Assembly (NCBI RefSeq): GCF_009834545.1
Contig: NZ_CP019427.1
Coordinates: 4,408,001-4,472,000, forward strand
DNA from: Pseudomonas sp. S04
GTDB taxonomy: Bacteria; Pseudomonadota; Gammaproteobacteria; Pseudomonadales; Pseudomonadaceae
Length of the DNA: 64,000 bases
Reading direction: 5' to 3'
Of this stretch, positions 8,296 to 16,089 are shown piece after piece (position 1 is the stretch's first letter; each line of letters starts with the position of its first letter). Made by a program: the position numbers and the translations under genes. The notes under the pieces were generated by a model. The model was not told the origin of the DNA, searched no databases, and saw only the letters and a program-made list of their open reading frames with translations.

Positions 8296-8610
8296 ATGGC
8301 CAGCAAAACAGCAAAGACTGCTCAAGAAATCCTGATGGATGATTTTCAGACTCTGGTCAGCGACACCGAACGTTTGCTCGAGCACACCGCGACCCTGGCT
8401 GGCGATCAAGCCGACGAATTGCGTGACCAGATTCATCAGAGCCTGTTGCGTGCCCGTGAAACCCTGCAATTGACCCAGGACTCCCTGACCGAACGCGGCA
8501 AGGCCGCCGTGACGGCCACCGAAGACTACGTCCAGGCCAACCCTTGGCAGTCCGTAGGGATCGCCGCCGGTGTCGGCTTCCTGATCGGCCTGCTGGCGAC
8601 ACGGCGCTGA
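8296..8610 (+). CDS. YqjD/ElaB (DUF883) family protein
   Basis: The 104-aa product is mostly one charged amphipathic helix (residues 10-75, rich in Thr, Glu, Gln, Leu). It ends in a C-terminal membrane anchor, VGIAAGVGFLIGLLATRR. This is the layout of YqjD/ElaB proteins, inner-membrane anchored and ribosome-associated in stationary-phase E. coli. ATG 8296 has GGAGATCACC upstream; an earlier in-frame ATG at 8284 overlaps that Shine-Dalgarno sequence. It heads a three-gene operon resembling yqjD-yqjE-yqjK. Confidence 0.88.
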   Translation: MASKTAKTAQEILMDDFQTLVSDTERLLEHTATLAGDQADELRDQIHQSLLRARETLQLTQDSLTERGKAAVTATEDYVQANPWQSVGIAAGVGFLIGLLATRR

Positions 8611-8611
8611 T

Positions 8612-9001
8612 ATGGCTATCGGTGAATCCGGCTCGTCCGAGACTGGTACTGGCTCCTCGCCGCGACGCCTGGGCGCCGCTTTTCTGGGATTGCTGCACAG
8701 CCACGTAGAGCTGTTCGGCATCGAATTGCAGGAACAGAAAGCCCGAACAGTCAGCCTGTTGCTGTTTGCCGGCCTGGCCCTGGTGTTCGCCCTGCTGTTG
8801 CTGGTGGGCATTTCGGCACTGGTGATGATTCTGCTCTGGGACACTTACCGCCTGACCGCGATCATTGGCCTGTGCGTGTTCTATGCGGCCGCCGCGCTGT
8901 TTTGCGGGATGCGCCTGAAAGCGGCAATTTTCGATGAGTCCTCGCCATTCCACGCGACCCTCGAAGAGCTGGCCAATGACCGGGAGCGCCTGCTGCCATG
9001 A
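8612..9001 (+). CDS. YqjE-like (phage-holin superfamily) membrane protein
   Basis: The 129-aa product has a polar N-terminus, then two hydrophobic hairpin segments (about residues 49-75 and 82-103), and a charged tail ending in NDRERLLP. This is the YqjE / holin_3_6 pattern that follows YqjD in many proteobacteria. It starts one base after the stop of the yqjD-like gene. The name holin is historical; a lytic role is not implied. Confidence 0.82.
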   Translation: MAIGESGSSETGTGSSPRRLGAAFLGLLHSHVELFGIELQEQKARTVSLLLFAGLALVFALLLLVGISALVMILLWDTYRLTAIIGLCVFYAAAALFCGMRLKAAIFDESSPFHATLEELANDRERLLP

Positions 9002-9339
9002 ACCTGCCTGAAATCCCCAAGAACAGTACCCGCAAGGAAATGCGCAAGGCCCTGCTGCGCCTGCGCATGGAAATGCATCGCCAGGAAATCCGTCACGAGT
9101 CGCAACAATTGTTGCAGCCGCTGCAGCGTGTACGGGGCATGGGCCAGAGCTTCCAAGACGGCCTGGGCATCAAGCATGCCCCGCTGTGGGGCGTGGCTGC
9201 AGTCACCCTGCTCGGATTTCTGACGGGCAAGGGCGCCAAGGGCGGCGGCATACGCAGTGCCACCCGCCTAGTCAGATTGGGCACTACGCTGCTGCCACTG
9301 ATTCGTATGGTGCTACAGGGCAGCTCACGCAAGGACTGA
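8998..9339 (+). CDS. YqjK-like third gene of the yqjD operon
   Basis: The 113-aa product begins with a very basic, Met/Arg/Glu-rich helix (RKEMRKALLRLRMEMHRQ). It continues to two weakly hydrophobic stretches, WGVAAVTLLGFLTG and LVRLGTTLLPLIRMVL. Its ATG overlaps the yqjE-like stop (ATGA), so translation is coupled. Position and basic composition resemble YqjK, but I recognise no diagnostic motif. Confidence 0.75.
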   Translation: MNLPEIPKNSTRKEMRKALLRLRMEMHRQEIRHESQQLLQPLQRVRGMGQSFQDGLGIKHAPLWGVAAVTLLGFLTGKGAKGGGIRSATRLVRLGTTLLPLIRMVLQGSSRKD

Positions 9340-9356
9340 TCGACACATCATTGTCA

Positions 9357-9394
9357 GCCCGACCGAAGCTCTTGCCCGAGAGCTTCGGTCGGGC
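9357..9394 (+). terminator. Terminator hairpin after the yqjD-like operon
   Basis: A perfect 16-bp stem (GCCCGACCGAAGCTCT with AGAGCTTCGGTCGGGC) closes a six-base loop 18 bases after the last stop. The T-tract is short (TTGC). Confidence 0.75.
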
Positions 9395-9455
9395 TTGCAG
9401 CCTGGCGCTTGAACCGGGAAGCTAGCGCATCAGTTCCCTGACGGAGAGATCAGCC

Positions 9456-10787
9456 TTGGATTGGCAGACCCTGCTTAACCGTGAACGCCTCGGCAAACCT
9501 GTGCACAGTCCGGAAGAACTTGGCCGCAGCCCTTTCCACAAAGATCATGACCGGGTGATTTTCTCCGGGGCCTTCCGTCGCCTGGGCCGCAAGACCCAGG
9601 TCCACCCGGTTCACAGCAACGATCACATCCACACGCGCCTGACCCATTCGCTGGAAGTCAGCTGCGTGGGGCGTTCGCTGGGCATGCGCGTCGGTGAAAC
9701 CATTCGCAGTGCCCTACCCGACTGGTGCGAGCCCAGTGACTTGGGGATGGTGGTGCAATCGGCCTGTCTGGCTCATGACATTGGCAATCCACCCTTTGGC
9801 CACTCCGGCGAAGACGCCATTCGCTACTGGTTCCAGCAAGCCGCGAACAAAGGCTGGCTGGATGCAATGAGTGAAGTGGAACGTAACGACTTCCTCAACT
9901 TCGAGGGCAATGCGCAAGGCTTCCGAGTGCTGACTCAACTGGAGTATCACCAGTTCGATGGCGGCACCCGACTGACCTACGCCACCCTTGGCACCTACCT
10001 CAAGTACCCCTGGACCGCACGACACGCCGACTCACTGGGCTACAAGAAACACAAGTTCGGCTGCTATCAGAGCGAACTGCCCCTGCTCGAACAGATCGCC
10101 CAGAAGCTCGGCCTGCCGCAACTGGAGGAACAACGCTGGGCCCGCCATCCCCTGGTCTACCTGATGGAGGCTGCGGATGACATCTGCTACGCCTTGATCG
10201 ACCTGGAGGACGGCCTGGAAATGGAGCTGCTGGAATATGCCGAGGTCGAATCGCTGTTGCTCGGACTGGTGGGCGATGACCTGCCGGAAACCTACCGCCA
10301 GCTTGGCCCCTCTGACTCACGCCGGCGCAAGCTGGCGATTTTGCGCGGCAAGGCCATTGAACACCTGACCAACGCCGCGGCGCGGGCCTTCGTCGAGCAA
10401 CAGGACGCCCTGCTGGCGGGCACGCTGCAAGGTGACCTGGTAGAGCACATGCATGGCCCGGCCAAACGTTGCGTATTGAATGCCAAGGACATGGCCCGCA
10501 AGAAAATCTTCCAGGATAAACGCAAGACCCTGCATGAAATCGGCGCCTACACCACGCTGGAAATACTCTTGAACGGCTTCTGTGGCGCGGCGCTGGAGCA
10601 ACACGGCGGCGGTACGGCCTCATTCAAGAACCGTCGCATTCTCGATCTGCTAGGTAATAACGCACCCGATCCACACGGTCCGCTACATGCCTCGTTTCTA
10701 CGCATGATCGACTTTATAGCCGGCATGACCGACAGCTATGCCAGCGAAATGGCCATGGAGATGACCGGACGCTCCAGCCGACCGTGA
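9456..10787 (+). CDS. dgt: dGTPase / deoxynucleotide triphosphohydrolase
   Basis: The 443-aa enzyme splits dGTP (or other dNTPs) into deoxynucleoside and triphosphate, trimming the nucleotide pool. The HD-domain ligands are visible: THSLEVS near residue 64, then the HD pair in [19 protein letters not shown] near residue 107, and a later Asp in [32 protein letters not shown] near the N-terminus is the family's usual opening. The start is a TTG at 9456, preceded by GGAGAG; no in-frame ATG lies before the conserved part. The length fits the Pseudomonas type. Confidence 0.94.
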   Translation: MDWQTLLNRERLGKPVHSPEELGRSPFHKDHDRVIFSGAFRRLGRKTQVHPVHSNDHIHTRLTHSLEVSCVGRSLGMRVGETIRSALPDWCEPSDLGMVVQSACLAHDIGNPPFGHSGEDAIRYWFQQAANKGWLDAMSEVERNDFLNFEGNAQGFRVLTQLEYHQFDGGTRLTYATLGTYLKYPWTARHADSLGYKKHKFGCYQSELPLLEQIAQKLGLPQLEEQRWARHPLVYLMEAADDICYALIDLEDGLEMELLEYAEVESLLLGLVGDDLPETYRQLGPSDSRRRKLAILRGKAIEHLTNAAARAFVEQQDALLAGTLQGDLVEHMHGPAKRCVLNAKDMARKKIFQDKRKTLHEIGAYTTLEILLNGFCGAALEQHGGGTASFKNRRILDLLGNNAPDPHGPLHASFLRMIDFIAGMTDSYASEMAMEMTGRSSRP

Positions 10788-10792
10788 CCCAT

Positions 10793-10830
10793 GCACCCGT
10801 CGCGCCACCTCTTTGGGCCGCGACGGGTGC
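10793..10830 (+). terminator. Hairpin after dgt
   Basis: A 12-bp stem (GCACCCGTCGCG with CGCGACGGGTGC) closes a 14-base loop six bases after the dgt stop. No real T-run follows. Confidence 0.6.
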
Positions 10831-11048
10831 TTACAGTCCTCGGCGCCTCCCAGGAATCATCCTACAGTTAGCGTCGAATTGAATGACGACGAGAGTATCG
10901 GTACACATACAACTTCGCTTCTATGCTGAACACTATGATCAAAAATCAATACAGCGGTAGATATCCAGCAACAGAAAAAAGATAATCCATCTCCTATTAA
11001 AGCTAACGCCGACACTCCCAAGGCCAATCTCTCTTCCAGGAAAGCCAA

Positions 11049-11447
11049 ATGTTAACTTACAACTTACGCATCCTGCTGGTTGAAGACCACCCCTTTCAAC
11101 TCAGGGCAACACTTTGCTTGCTTAACAGTTACGGCTTCACCCAAGTCACTACCGCCGACACTGCCGACAATGCACTACAAAAGATGAATCTGGCACATCA
11201 ACCTTTTGAACTGCTACTCTGCGACCAATGCCTTCCAGATCTTCCCGGCCTGGAACTGATTGGCATTGCGAGCCTGCAGGGACTAATACAACAAGCCATT
11301 CTCCTGAGCAGCCTTGACAGCCTCGAATTAAACACTTTGAAAAAAGCCGCTGATGAACATCGACTACCCTTACTCGGTTATCTGGCAAAGCCGCTGAAAA
11401 AAACCGAGCTTATAAACCTGCTGATGTCAGAGCAGCGTAATCGCTGA
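11049..11447 (+). CDS. Stand-alone receiver (REC) protein, RocR-like
   Basis: The 132-aa product is one CheY-like domain and nothing else. The acidic pair is VEDHPFQ at residues 11-13, the phospho-acceptor Asp59 sits in LLLCDQCLPDLPG, Ser87/88 in AILLSSLD, and Lys114 in YLAKPLKK. All active-site residues are present. LEDEPFQ, AICD, VILSS and LGKPF occur at matching places in the receiver of P. aeruginosa RocR/SadR as I remember it, but the EAL phosphodiesterase domain is missing here. The gene and its flanks look more AT-rich than neighbours. It precedes the RocA/RocS-like genes and may compete for or buffer phosphate from the kinase's HPt. Confidence 0.85.
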   Translation: MLTYNLRILLVEDHPFQLRATLCLLNSYGFTQVTTADTADNALQKMNLAHQPFELLLCDQCLPDLPGLELIGIASLQGLIQQAILLSSLDSLELNTLKKAADEHRLPLLGYLAKPLKKTELINLLMSEQRNR

Positions 11448-11696
11448 GCATCGTCACTACTGCCCCCCAGAGTCTCCCACCCAATTACAAGCGTCCTTCC
11501 CGTTACAACTTACAAGTTTAAACATAGGCTTTCGACAGCAGACTTCCTCCTGATATTCCTTCCTACTGCGTAATCCCTAGCCTTCTCTTATGTAGGACTC
11601 GTCCTATATTGCACTCCTGCCCCCCTCGGTTCATACGTCGCTACTGCTATCTGAGCTAAGGTGCTCGCTTTATTTGCGCACGTATGGGACTTGATT
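11448..11696. other. AT-rich gap before the BvgA/RocA-like regulator
   Basis: The 249 bases contain a palindrome at 11593-11606 and no gene I can support. A terminator for the receiver gene is not obvious, so read-through into the regulator is possible. Confidence 0.35.
11593..11606. promoter_or_regulatory. Palindrome upstream of the RocA-like gene
   Basis: TAGGAC-TC-GTCCTA is a perfect inverted repeat about 90 bases before the regulator start, followed at once by TATTGCA. LuxR-type regulators often bind such sites, so autoregulation is possible. The binding factor is not known. Confidence 0.4.
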
Positions 11697-12323
11697 ATGA
11701 ACACCGTTTTTATTGTCGACGATCACCCCGTCATTCGTCTCGCCGTTCGTATGTTGCTGGAACATGAAGGTTACAAAGTCGTCGGGGAATCGGATAACGG
11801 CGTCGATGCCATGCAAATGGTTCGCGAATGCATGCCTGATCTGATTATTCTCGATATCAGCATCCCAAAACTGGATGGCCTGGAAGTTCTTTCGCGCTTC
11901 AACAGCATGAATACGCCCCTGAAAACCCTGGTACTGACCGCACAGAGCCCGGAACTTTTCGCCATTCGCTGCATGCAATCCGGTGCATGCGGGTACGTCT
12001 GCAAACAGGAAGACCTGAGTGAGTTGGTAAGCGCCATCAACGCCGTTTTTTCCGGCTATCACTACTTCCCCAGCCAGGCATTGAGCCCCTCGCGCAGCAA
12101 TGATGAACTGAACGCCGAACTCGACTTGTTCCGTTCCGTCAATGACCGCGAACTGATGGTCCTGCAATTGTTTGCCCAAGGTCGCAGCAACAAGGAAATT
12201 GCCAAAGGGATGTTTCTCAGCAACAAGACTGTCAGCACCTACAAAAAAAGGCTCATGCAAAAGCTCAAGGCACAATCTCTGGTGGAACTCATCGAAATGG
12301 CAAAACGCAACGCTTTAGTGTGA
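11697..12323 (+). CDS. BvgA/RocA-like NarL-family response regulator
   Basis: The 208-aa product has a receiver (FIVDDHPVIR, phospho-acceptor Asp53 in ILDISIPKLDG, Lys in YVCKQEDL near residue 104) and a C-terminal LuxR-type helix-turn-helix near residues 145-205 (RELMVLQLFAQGRSNKEIAKG). It is the DNA-binding partner of the hybrid kinase that overlaps it. ATG 11697 (MNTVFIVDDH) is the family-type start; the longer frame to 11661 adds 12 unlikely residues. BvgA, EvgA and RocA1/SadA control adhesion or virulence genes elsewhere; the targets here are not visible. Confidence 0.9.
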   Translation: MNTVFIVDDHPVIRLAVRMLLEHEGYKVVGESDNGVDAMQMVRECMPDLIILDISIPKLDGLEVLSRFNSMNTPLKTLVLTAQSPELFAIRCMQSGACGYVCKQEDLSELVSAINAVFSGYHYFPSQALSPSRSNDELNAELDLFRSVNDRELMVLQLFAQGRSNKEIAKGMFLSNKTVSTYKKRLMQKLKAQSLVELIEMAKRNALV

Positions 12324-12331
12324 GAGACAGG

Positions 12332-15300
12332 ATGCCCAGTTCTTTAAAGGACTATTTGTTGTATTTAAGTGTCGGACTTTGCCTGAGTGCCTCTGCCTGC
12401 ATGGCAGACCCAGAAATCGGTAATTACTCGCTGCTCAGTCGCTCGACGACCAAACCCATGGACGTTGAGTTGGATCTATCACAGCGCCAGTGGGTACAAG
12501 ACCGACCCGGACTGGTCCTGGGGACTTCGGCACCCGACTATCCACCATTCGACCTGACGATCCGGGGCCAGGACTATGAAGGATTCACCGCAGATTACGC
12601 GGGTATCATCGGCAGCACCCTGGGCCTGCCTATCCAGATCCGGCGCTACCCTTCCCGAGAAGCCGCCATCCAGGCACTGGAAAACGGCGATGTAGACCTG
12701 CTGGGCACGGCCAACGGCTATGAAGCCAGGAAATCGAACATCGCGCTGTCGATCCCCTACGCCATAGACCAACCGGTCCTGGTCACCCGGGAGACCGAAA
12801 CCCGCTCGCTGACCGAGGGCCTGGCCGGCATGCGCTTGAGCATGGTCTACCACTACCTGCCTCTGGAAGAGGTAACGGCCCTGTACCCCAACGCCATCAT
12901 TACACCCTACCCGTCCTTTCAGAATGCGATCAATGCCGTGGCCTTCGATCAGGCTGACGTATTTCTTGGCGATACAATTTCCACTCACTTCACGATCAAC
13001 AAGGGCTATCTGAAAAACGTCAGGATGGCCAACTTCGGTAAACACGAGGCCTATGGTTTCAGCTTTGCCGTCAAGCAGGACAACCAGGAGTTGTTGAACC
13101 TCATCAACACGGTCCTGGCAAGGGTGCCGGCCCGTGAGCGAGAAGACATCGCCAAACGCTGGAGCGCCGGCAGTGACATCCTGCTGACTGACCGCAAACT
13201 GCAGTTGAGCAATCGTGAAGAACGCTGGCTGGCGCAACATCCAGTGGTGCGAGTGGCCGTCAACGATGGTTTTGCGCCGCTGACCTTCTTTGATTCCGAT
13301 GGCAACCTGCGGGGGATCACCGCCGACCTGCTGGAGCTCATCAGGTTGCGGACGGGATTGCGTTTCGAGCTTCATCGCAGCCCAAGCGAACGCGCCATGC
13401 TCAACCTGATTGAGGAGGACCGCGTCGACCTGATTGCCGCCATTGCCCCCAGTGTCGAGCGCGAGACACGCCTGAGCTTCACCCGCCCCTACCTGGAAAG
13501 CTCCTATGTACTGCTGAGCAGCAAGAGCCCCGGCAGCCCGACGGATCTCGAGCAACTGCGTGGCAAGAGCCTGGCAATCACCGAAAACAATCCATTGCGT
13601 GATTACCTGCAACGCGAACACCCGGGTATCCACCTGGTGCAAACGCAGGACGCCTTCAGCGCCGTGGAGTTGCTTGCCAAGGGCCAGGTCCAGGGCGCGG
13701 TTGAATCCCTGATCATCGCCAACTACTTCATCGCCGCGCAGTTGTTCGAGGACCAACTACAGATCAGCGCAACGGTCGGCACACAGCAAGCCGCAGTTTC
13801 CCTGGCCACCGCCCGTGGTGCGATTGAGTTGAGTACTATCCTCGACAAGGCCCTGCTGAGTATCGCCCCGGACGAACTGGGGATCATCAACAGCCGCTGG
13901 CGTGGCTACATGGGTCCGGCCAGTGGCACCTGGCGCAACTACCAGCGCCAGCTATACCAACTGGTGGTCGGCAGCAGCCTGGTACTGCTCATGCTCCTGG
14001 CCTGGAACGCCCACATGCGTCGCCAGATCAAACAGCGGCAAAAGGTTGAGCGCGCCCTCAATGACCAGCTCGAGTTCATGCACACGCTGGTCAATGGCAC
14101 GCCCCACCCCATCTACGTGCGCGACCGCCAGGGGGTGCTGAAAAGTTGCAATGACAGCTATCTGGAAACCTTCTGCGCCAAACGCGAGGAGGTGATCGGC
14201 AAAACCGTCATGCAAGGCTCCATGAGCAACGCCTTTGAAGCCGGGGAATACCAGGCGGACTATCAGCGAGTGATGGCCGAGGGCGTGCCGATGCTGCTCG
14301 ATCGCACCCTGCACATCGGCAGCACAAAACTGACGATCTATCACTGGATCCTGCCCTATCGGGATTCCACGGGAGAGGTCCAGGGAATTATCGGCGGCTG
14401 GATCGACATCAGCGACAGACGCCAGCTGTTTGATGATCTCAGGTCCGCCAAAGAGCGCGCCGATGAAGCAAACCGCGCCAAGAGCACCTTCCTGGCCACC
14501 ATGAGCCATGAAATCCGTACGCCGATGAACGCCGTGATCGGTATGCTCGAACTGACCCTCGAACGCGATGAACATAGCCTGCAGGATCGTCCCGCCATTG
14601 AAGTGGCCTATAACTCGGCCAAGGACCTGCTGGAGCTCATCGGTGACATTCTCGACATTGCCCGAATCGAATCCGGCCGCCTGAGCCTGGCGCCCGAACG
14701 GGTCAATCTCGGCGTCACCCTGGAAGCGGTGATACGGGTCTTTGACGGACTCGCGCGGCAGAAGAAACTGACGCTGAGCCTCGACTTTCCCGACGCGGCG
14801 GCGCAGCCGGATGTGCTGACCGACCCTCTGCGCCTGAAACAGATTCTGTCCAACCTGATCAGCAATGCCATCAAGTTTACTGAGCAGGGAAAAGTCAGCA
14901 TCAAGGTCCGGTTGTTGACGGTCGAGGGCGCCGACCAGCAGCAGATGGTCATGCACATCATCGATACGGGGGTCGGCATCAGTGCGGACGACCAGCGCCT
15001 GTTGTTCGAACCCTTCGCCCAGGCGCAGAACACCAGCCAAATGGCCAGGAGCGGAGCCGGCCTGGGTCTGGTGATCTGCCGCAGCCTGTGCGAAATGATG
15101 GGCGGCGACCTGCAACTGAGCAGCCAACCGGGAGTCGGCACCGAGATCCGGGTTGACCTGCCCATGACGCCGCTGCCAGACGCCACTGTGCAGGAGCCAC
15201 TGCCGGCGCTGGTCGCACCTGGCCAGACCTGCTTAAACGTGCTGGTGGTCGACGATCATCCGGCAAATCGGCTGCTGATGAGCCAGCAACTGGGGTTCCT

Positions 15301-15958
15301 GGGGCATCGTTGGGTCACGGCGAACGACGGTGCGCAAGGATTGGCGGCCTGGCAAGAGGGTCATTTCGACCTGGTGATCGCCGACTGCAACATGCCGGTG
15401 ATGAATGGCTACGAACTGGCGCGGGCCATCCGCAGGATCGAACACGATGAACAACGCCCACCGTGTACGGTGCTCGGCTTTACTGCCAACGCCCAGCCAG
15501 AGGAAAAACCTCGATGTCGCCAGGCGGGAATGAACGATTGCCTGTTCAAGCCCATCAGCCTGGCGACACTCAGCCAATGCCTGGAGACCCTGCGTCCTCT
15601 CACCGAGGAACCGGCCTTCAGCCTGCAGAGCCTGCAAGCACTGACCGGTGGCGACCCCGTACTGGTGCAGCGCCTGCTCACCGAGTTGCTCAACAGCAAC
15701 CGCCTCGATCGCCAAGAACTGCTCGACTTGTCGCCGGCCAGCGGGCGCGAGGGATTCATCGATATCGCCCACAAAATCAAAGGCGCGGCCCGCATCGTCC
15801 AGGCCACCAGACTGATGGACAGCTGTGAGGCACTTGAGCGGATGTGCCACGAAGCGTTCACCGAGGCCAGGCTGGCGACCTGCACCGAGGCGATACAGCA
15901 GGCCATGCTGGAACTGGAGCAGGCACTGCAACGAGAGATTGCTCAATCTTCGACCTGA
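12332..15958 (+). CDS. BvgS/RocS-like hybrid sensor kinase
   Basis: The 1208-aa inner-membrane kinase has an N-terminal export signal and two periplasmic solute-binding (Venus-flytrap) domains (about 45-285 and 290-515). A membrane helix lies near 540-560 (LVVGSSLVLLMLLAWN), then PAS (580-700). The kinase core follows with the H-box FLATMSHEIRTPMNAV near 724, N-box LISNAIKFTEQG and G-boxes DTGVGIS and GAGLGL. Next come a receiver with Asp near 1018 (IADCNMPVMNG) and an HPt with His near 1147 (AHKIKGAARI). This is the full BvgS/EvgS/RocS layout for a four-step phosphorelay. The ATG at 12332 follows the regulator stop by eight bases; a GTG at 12320 would overlap it. The ligand is unknown. Confidence 0.92.
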   Translation: MPSSLKDYLLYLSVGLCLSASACMADPEIGNYSLLSRSTTKPMDVELDLSQRQWVQDRPGLVLGTSAPDYPPFDLTIRGQDYEGFTADYAGIIGSTLGLPIQIRRYPSREAAIQALENGDVDLLGTANGYEARKSNIALSIPYAIDQPVLVTRETETRSLTEGLAGMRLSMVYHYLPLEEVTALYPNAIITPYPSFQNAINAVAFDQADVFLGDTISTHFTINKGYLKNVRMANFGKHEAYGFSFAVKQDNQELLNLINTVLARVPAREREDIAKRWSAGSDILLTDRKLQLSNREERWLAQHPVVRVAVNDGFAPLTFFDSDGNLRGITADLLELIRLRTGLRFELHRSPSERAMLNLIEEDRVDLIAAIAPSVERETRLSFTRPYLESSYVLLSSKSPGSPTDLEQLRGKSLAITENNPLRDYLQREHPGIHLVQTQDAFSAVELLAKGQVQGAVESLIIANYFIAAQLFEDQLQISATVGTQQAAVSLATARGAIELSTILDKALLSIAPDELGIINSRWRGYMGPASGTWRNYQRQLYQLVVGSSLVLLMLLAWNAHMRRQIKQRQKVERALNDQLEFMHTLVNGTPHPIYVRDRQGVLKSCNDSYLETFCAKREEVIGKTVMQGSMSNAFEAGEYQADYQRVMAEGVPMLLDRTLHIGSTKLTIYHWILPYRDSTGEVQGIIGGWIDISDRRQLFDDLRSAKERADEANRAKSTFLATMSHEIRTPMNAVIGMLELTLERDEHSLQDRPAIEVAYNSAKDLLELIGDILDIARIESGRLSLAPERVNLGVTLEAVIRVFDGLARQKKLTLSLDFPDAAAQPDVLTDPLRLKQILSNLISNAIKFTEQGKVSIKVRLLTVEGADQQQMVMHIIDTGVGISADDQRLLFEPFAQAQNTSQMARSGAGLGLVICRSLCEMMGGDLQLSSQPGVGTEIRVDLPMTPLPDATVQEPLPALVAPGQTCLNVLVVDDHPANRLLMSQQLGFLGHRWVTANDGAQGLAAWQEGHFDLVIADCNMPVMNGYELARAIRRIEHDEQRPPCTVLGFTANAQPEEKPRCRQAGMNDCLFKPISLATLSQCLETLRPLTEEPAFSLQSLQALTGGDPVLVQRLLTELLNSNRLDRQELLDLSPASGREGFIDIAHKIKGAARIVQATRLMDSCEALERMCHEAFTEARLATCTEAIQQAMLELEQALQREIAQSST

Positions 15959-16089
15959 CATCTCCCGGGCCACAGTTTGAACCCTGCTGGCCCTGGCGCT
16001 CGGACAGCCTCAAGGATTCACAGCAGACCGTTGTGCCATTAACTATGCTTGTTGGCTGAGCCGTGCGTATCGACTATGGAGAGCCTGCA

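Noticed and set aside
8176-8844. Long minus-strand open frame over the yqjD-like operon
   Set aside because: It is antisense to three coherent genes with good starts, and its protein is low-complexity Ser/Arg without domain features.
8612-9001. Phage holin
   Set aside because: No other phage gene is nearby and the order matches the yqjD-yqjE-yqjK type operon.
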